A DNA stretch of 7,596 bases, from the NCBI GenBank assembly GCA_003162255.1, contig PMMJ01000470.1, forward strand, positions 1 through 7,596. The letters are read 5' to 3'. A program made the position numbers and the translations under genes. Shown piece by piece: positions 4,636-7,596 of the stretch. The notes below the pieces were generated by a model that saw only the letters and a program-made list of their open reading frames with translations, made no database searches and was not told the origin of the DNA. This DNA is from Acidobacteriaceae bacterium (lineage in GTDB: Bacteria; Acidobacteriota; Terriglobia; Terriglobales; Acidobacteriaceae). The stretch's first letter is position 1. Each line of letters opens with the position of its first letter.

Positions 4636-7131
4636 GTGAACGAATCTAATCCCAAGCTCCCGGACCTGCCGTCTGCTCTTGCAGAGATGCAGCGCTTGCG
4701 TGAAGAAAGTGTTCGTCTACGGTGTCTTTTGCAGGAGCACGGCATCCAGATTCCGGCGGCGCAGTCGACTACCGAGATTCCCGTCACAACGAACGCACTG
4801 CCAAGTGCTCATATTCCTGTCTTGAAAGCCGAACAACGAATCGCATTGTTCCGGAGCCTTTTCCACGGGCGCGACGACGTTTATGCCGTTCGTTGGGAGA
4901 ACACCGACGGGCGATCTGGGTACATGCCCAAGGCAGATCGGGACTGGAAGGCCTACTTTCGCGCCAAGGACGAGGACCGCAAGAAGGTTGACCGCCAGAC
5001 TCGGAAGTTCAGACCGTTGACCGACGAGGTAGTACGTGGGCACCTCGTTGGAGATCACACCATCGGCGTTTATCCGCTGCTGCAGGATGAGACCTGCTGG
5101 TTTCTCGCGGTTGATTTCGACAAGAAAACATGGCAAAGGGATGCTACTGCGTTTCTGGCCGTATGCAGCGAACTGAACGTGCCAGCGGCACTAGAGCGTT
5201 CACGCTCAGGAAACGGTGGCCACGTGTGGATCTTCTTCGACCAAGCGATCCCCGCAACCACCGCACGAAAACTCGGCTGTGCAATCTTGACTCGTGCGAT
5301 GGAGTCCCGTCACCAACTTGGACTGGATTCGTATGACCGCTTTTTCCCCAACCAGGACACCATGCCAAAGGGAGGGCTTGGCAACTTAATCGCTCTACCT
5401 CTGCAAAAACTTCCTCGTGCAGACGGAAACAGCGTCTTCGTAGATGCGGAGTTTCGTCCGTACAGTGACCAATGGGCCTTTCTGGCGAGCGTGAAACGGA
5501 TGCCTATTGCTGCTGCTGAGGCCGTTGTTCTGGCAGCCCAACGAAGTGGAGATCTTGTCGGAGTGAGAATTAGCTCTGCGGAAGATGATGGACAAGATCC
5601 TTGGACGTTGCCACCATCCCGAAAGCGAGCAGAGCGTCCAATACCAGGCCCCTTTCCGGTGCAGGTCCAAGTTGTTCGTGGCAACCTCTTGTATATCGAA
5701 AAGAAGGATCTTCCTTCCGCGATGCTGAACCGGTTGCTTCGCCTTGGGGCATTCCAGAACCCCGAATTCTATAAGGCGCAAGCAATGCGGCTTCCCACTT
5801 TCAACAAGCCGCGAGTCATCGCCTGTGGCGAGGAACTTGCCGACCACATTGCCCTACCACGTGGTTGTCTGGCGGAGGTCATCGAGCTATTGAAATCGCA
5901 CCGCATCAAGCCCATGGTTAGGGACGAACGGTCCGTTGGTCGCCCGATCGAAGTAGAGTTCTCCGGTCGACTTCGCCCGTTACAGCAGGATGCCGTTGAC
6001 GCGTTCGCACAGCACGATGAGGGGATTCTTTGCGCTCCCACAGCTTTTGGCAAGACGGCAGTCGCAGCATGGTTGATTGCGTCACGGAAGGTGAACACAT
6101 TGATCTTGGTGCATCGTCAACAGTTGCTGGACCAGTGGCATGCAAGATTGGCGATGTTTCTCGGTCTTCCCGCAAAGTCAATCGGCCAAATCGGGGGAGG
6201 GGTGACCAAACGCAGCGGCTGTGTGGATATTGCCATTCTTCAAAGCGCCTACGACAAGGAAGGGGTGAAAGACTTCGTGGCAGAGTATGGCCAAGTGATT
6301 GTTGACGAATGTCACCATCTATCGGCGTTTACTTTTGAGCAGGTGATGAGGCAGGTGAAAGCAAAGTATGTCGTCGGATTGACAGCAACTCCAGAACGGA
6401 AAGATGGACATCATCCCATCATCTATATGCAGTGCGGCCCGATTCGATTCAAGCTCAGCGCCCGCTCAATGACGGCAGCTACGCCGTTCGAGCACGAAGT
6501 AGTTCCGCGGCTGACGGACTTCTTCTTGCCGTCTGAGCAAACCGATATGACGATTCAGGAGGTGTACGCAGCACTTGTTGATGATCGCGTCCGCAATGAA
6601 TTGATCCTTACCGATCTCATCCAGGCAAGCAGTGATGGCCGCTCACCGTTGCTTCTTACCGGCAGAACTGAGCACTTGAAATATTTCGAGGCGGAGCTTG
6701 CTGGCAGAGTGAACAACGTGTTCATCCTCAAGGGGGGCATGGGCAAGAAACAACGACGATCGACAGCAGAGGCAATCGCGGCCGTGCCAGAGTGCGAGCC
6801 AAGAATCATTCTGGCGACCGGCAGTTACATCGGCGAAGGATTCGACGACGCCCGCTTGGATACGCTCTTTCTGGCGATGCCCATCTCTTGGAAGGGAACG
6901 CTACAGCAATACGTAGGGCGTCTCCACCGACTTCATGATGCCAAGCGAGTTGTGCGAGTCTACGATTACGTGGATTCCAACGTCCTCATGCTGGCGCGAA
7001 TGTACGCGCGTCGTCTGAAAGGGTACAACCTGATCGGCTATACGATCCGGGACGCCAGCAACGGAACGTCGTTCTTTCAGCGGGTTGAAAATCGATCTCC
7101 CAAAGAGCCTTTGATTAACGGAGAAACATGA
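4636..7131 (+). CDS. TOTE-type archaeo-eukaryotic primase fused to an XPB-like SF2 helicase
   Basis: The protein has 831 residues from GTG 4636. A single coiled coil (about 12-37) comes first. The archaeo-eukaryotic primase domain (about 65-290) carries the DxD motif in LAVDFDKK (D160, D162), the sxH-like NGGHVW (H196) and FVDAEF (D270). A linker with an IALPRGC element leads to the SF2 helicase: Walker A APTAFGKT (467-474), DECH (557-560), TATP (583-586), motif V around GSYIGEGFDD (729-738) and motif VI QYVGRLHR (758-765). All catalytic motifs are intact. The fusion matches the primase-helicase proteins called TOTE conflict systems; a role in sensing or processing foreign nucleic acid is inferred. 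No nuclease domain is visible. An upstream GTG at 4519 is in frame but adds 39 non-family-like residues across the inverted repeat. Neither start has a clear ribosome site. It overlaps the next gene by ATGA. Confidence 0.88.
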   Translation: MNESNPKLPDLPSALAEMQRLREESVRLRCLLQEHGIQIPAAQSTTEIPVTTNALPSAHIPVLKAEQRIALFRSLFHGRDDVYAVRWENTDGRSGYMPKADRDWKAYFRAKDEDRKKVDRQTRKFRPLTDEVVRGHLVGDHTIGVYPLLQDETCWFLAVDFDKKTWQRDATAFLAVCSELNVPAALERSRSGNGGHVWIFFDQAIPATTARKLGCAILTRAMESRHQLGLDSYDRFFPNQDTMPKGGLGNLIALPLQKLPRADGNSVFVDAEFRPYSDQWAFLASVKRMPIAAAEAVVLAAQRSGDLVGVRISSAEDDGQDPWTLPPSRKRAERPIPGPFPVQVQVVRGNLLYIEKKDLPSAMLNRLLRLGAFQNPEFYKAQAMRLPTFNKPRVIACGEELADHIALPRGCLAEVIELLKSHRIKPMVRDERSVGRPIEVEFSGRLRPLQQDAVDAFAQHDEGILCAPTAFGKTAVAAWLIASRKVNTLILVHRQQLLDQWHARLAMFLGLPAKSIGQIGGGVTKRSGCVDIAILQSAYDKEGVKDFVAEYGQVIVDECHHLSAFTFEQVMRQVKAKYVVGLTATPERKDGHHPIIYMQCGPIRFKLSARSMTAATPFEHEVVPRLTDFFLPSEQTDMTIQEVYAALVDDRVRNELILTDLIQASSDGRSPLLLTGRTEHLKYFEAELAGRVNNVFILKGGMGKKQRRSTAEAIAAVPECEPRIILATGSYIGEGFDDARLDTLFLAMPISWKGTLQQYVGRLHRLHDAKRVVRVYDYVDSNVLMLARMYARRLKGYNLIGYTIRDASNGTSFFQRVENRSPKEPLINGET

Positions 7132-7517
7132 CGAAACGGAGCAGTCGCCCGGCGGTTCTGCATCTCCGGAAGCTGAAAGGCGAGTCTGGGATATATCTCC
7201 CTTCGCTCAGCAAGGCGAGGCTGAAGGAACTGATCGAACAAGCGATCGTGGATGCTTACGGCGAAGAAGAACAAGTGGGTGGTTTTTTCACCATGATTGA
7301 GGAGCACCTAGCGTTGCCGTTCCGTGTGAAAGTCCTCGGCGTCGATGTTGACGTGCAGAAAGTCGACATGACGCTAGATGGCCAAATTGTTGCCATTTGC
7401 CGTCGAGGCAAAACGCGCCAGAAGATCCCAATCCTTGACCTGCCTTTGCCCACGCCGGCACCGGCAGGCATGGAGTGGATTGTCGCTTATCGCCACTGGC
7501 GCCGAGGGACCTGGTGA
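7128..7517 (+). CDS. CcbP-like (annotated calcium-binding) small protein
   Basis: This 129-residue protein has a basic N-terminal tail (about 1-35) followed by a compact domain. The domain runs VDAYGEEEQVGGFFTMIEEHLALPF (about 41-65), VKVLGVDVDVQKVDM, IVAICRRGKTRQKIPILDLPLP and GMEWIVAYRHW at the end. From memory this pattern matches proteins named calcium-binding protein, related to cyanobacterial CcbP (PF11535). The acidic cluster DAYGEEEQ is the candidate metal site, while the CRRG..R segment is basic and could instead contact nucleic acid. ATG 7128 overlaps the helicase stop (ATGA), with GGAG at 7120-7123 four bases before it, so it is co-translated with the primase-helicase. Calcium binding has not been shown for this branch. 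A regulatory or accessory role for the enzyme is inferred from the coupling. Confidence 0.75.
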   Translation: MTKRSSRPAVLHLRKLKGESGIYLPSLSKARLKELIEQAIVDAYGEEEQVGGFFTMIEEHLALPFRVKVLGVDVDVQKVDMTLDGQIVAICRRGKTRQKIPILDLPLPTPAPAGMEWIVAYRHWRRGTW

Positions 7518-7596
7518 GCGAATACCAGTACTACGATTTCCGCGCAATTGACCGTCCGTTGACGAAAAAAGAGATGGCAGCACTCCGTTCCATCTC
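7514..7596 (+). CDS. N-terminus of a YQYYDF-type conserved protein (3' end outside window)
   Basis: GTG 7514 overlaps the TGA of the CcbP-like gene (GTGA). The frame stays open to the edge, giving 27 complete codons that begin VSEYQYYDFRAIDRPLTKKE. That opening strongly recalls a widespread family of uncharacterised proteins starting (M/V)SEYQYYEF.AIDRPL, which I remember as often neighbouring SWIM zinc-finger genes. This is from memory and cannot be checked here. No good ribosome site is needed, given the overlap. It is the third gene of the primase-helicase operon and shows that the system extends past the right edge. Confidence 0.65.
   Translation, partial: MSEYQYYDFRAIDRPLTKKEMAALRSI

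Noticed and set aside
4717..5136. Antisense and alternative-frame readings within the primase-helicase and other large genes
   Set aside because: These are shadows of strongly supported genes with intact motifs and have no ribosome sites or family resemblance.

Overview
This window is bacterial, with moderately high GC in its coding regions and recognisable Shine-Dalgarno sites. It is made of short gene clusters in changing orientation, typical of an accessory or island-like region. No rRNA, tRNA, transposase or CRISPR array is visible. The host phylum cannot be fixed from the sequence. The mix of gene families would fit a soil or aquatic lineage such as Acidobacteriota, Planctomycetota or Verrucomicrobiota, but that is a guess.

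Left part (1-1884). The window opens in the 3' end of an unrecognised gene (1-225). It is followed by a second unrecognised gene (354-743) whose reading frame stays open upstream to about 210. Its best start, ATG 212 behind an AGGTG, lies one frame off across an A5 run, which suggests a frameshift. Converging on it from the minus strand is a membrane-anchored DUF4349 protein (808-1884) with a strong AGGAGG ribosome site.

Middle part (1885-4440). A 140-base divergent intergenic region carries a perfect 7+7 inverted repeat (TGACAAC-GG-GTTGTCA) over a TTGACA box. It leads into two translationally coupled small genes: a two-helix membrane protein (2025-2558) and a 76-residue protein (2555-2785). 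Next, on the minus strand, is a HipBA-type toxin-antitoxin pair. The Xre-family antitoxin (4100-4378) comes first and overlaps the HipA kinase (2896-4128). A good minus-strand promoter and two matching palindromic AT-rich boxes lie upstream of the antitoxin, consistent with autoregulation.

Right part (4441-7596). Diverging from HipBA is a tightly overlapped operon. It contains a large fusion of an archaeo-eukaryotic primase (TOTE-type) domain with an XPB-like SF2 helicase (4636-7131), a CcbP-like small acidic protein (7128-7517, ATGA overlap), and the start of a protein beginning VSEYQYYDF (7514 to the edge, GTGA overlap). A bulged inverted repeat (4581-4609) sits just before the helicase start. 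The simplest reading, an inference, is that this operon is a nucleic-acid-directed conflict or defence system. HipBA sits back to back with it, either as an addiction or guard module or as an independent passenger. The operon continues past the right edge, so its full gene content is not visible.
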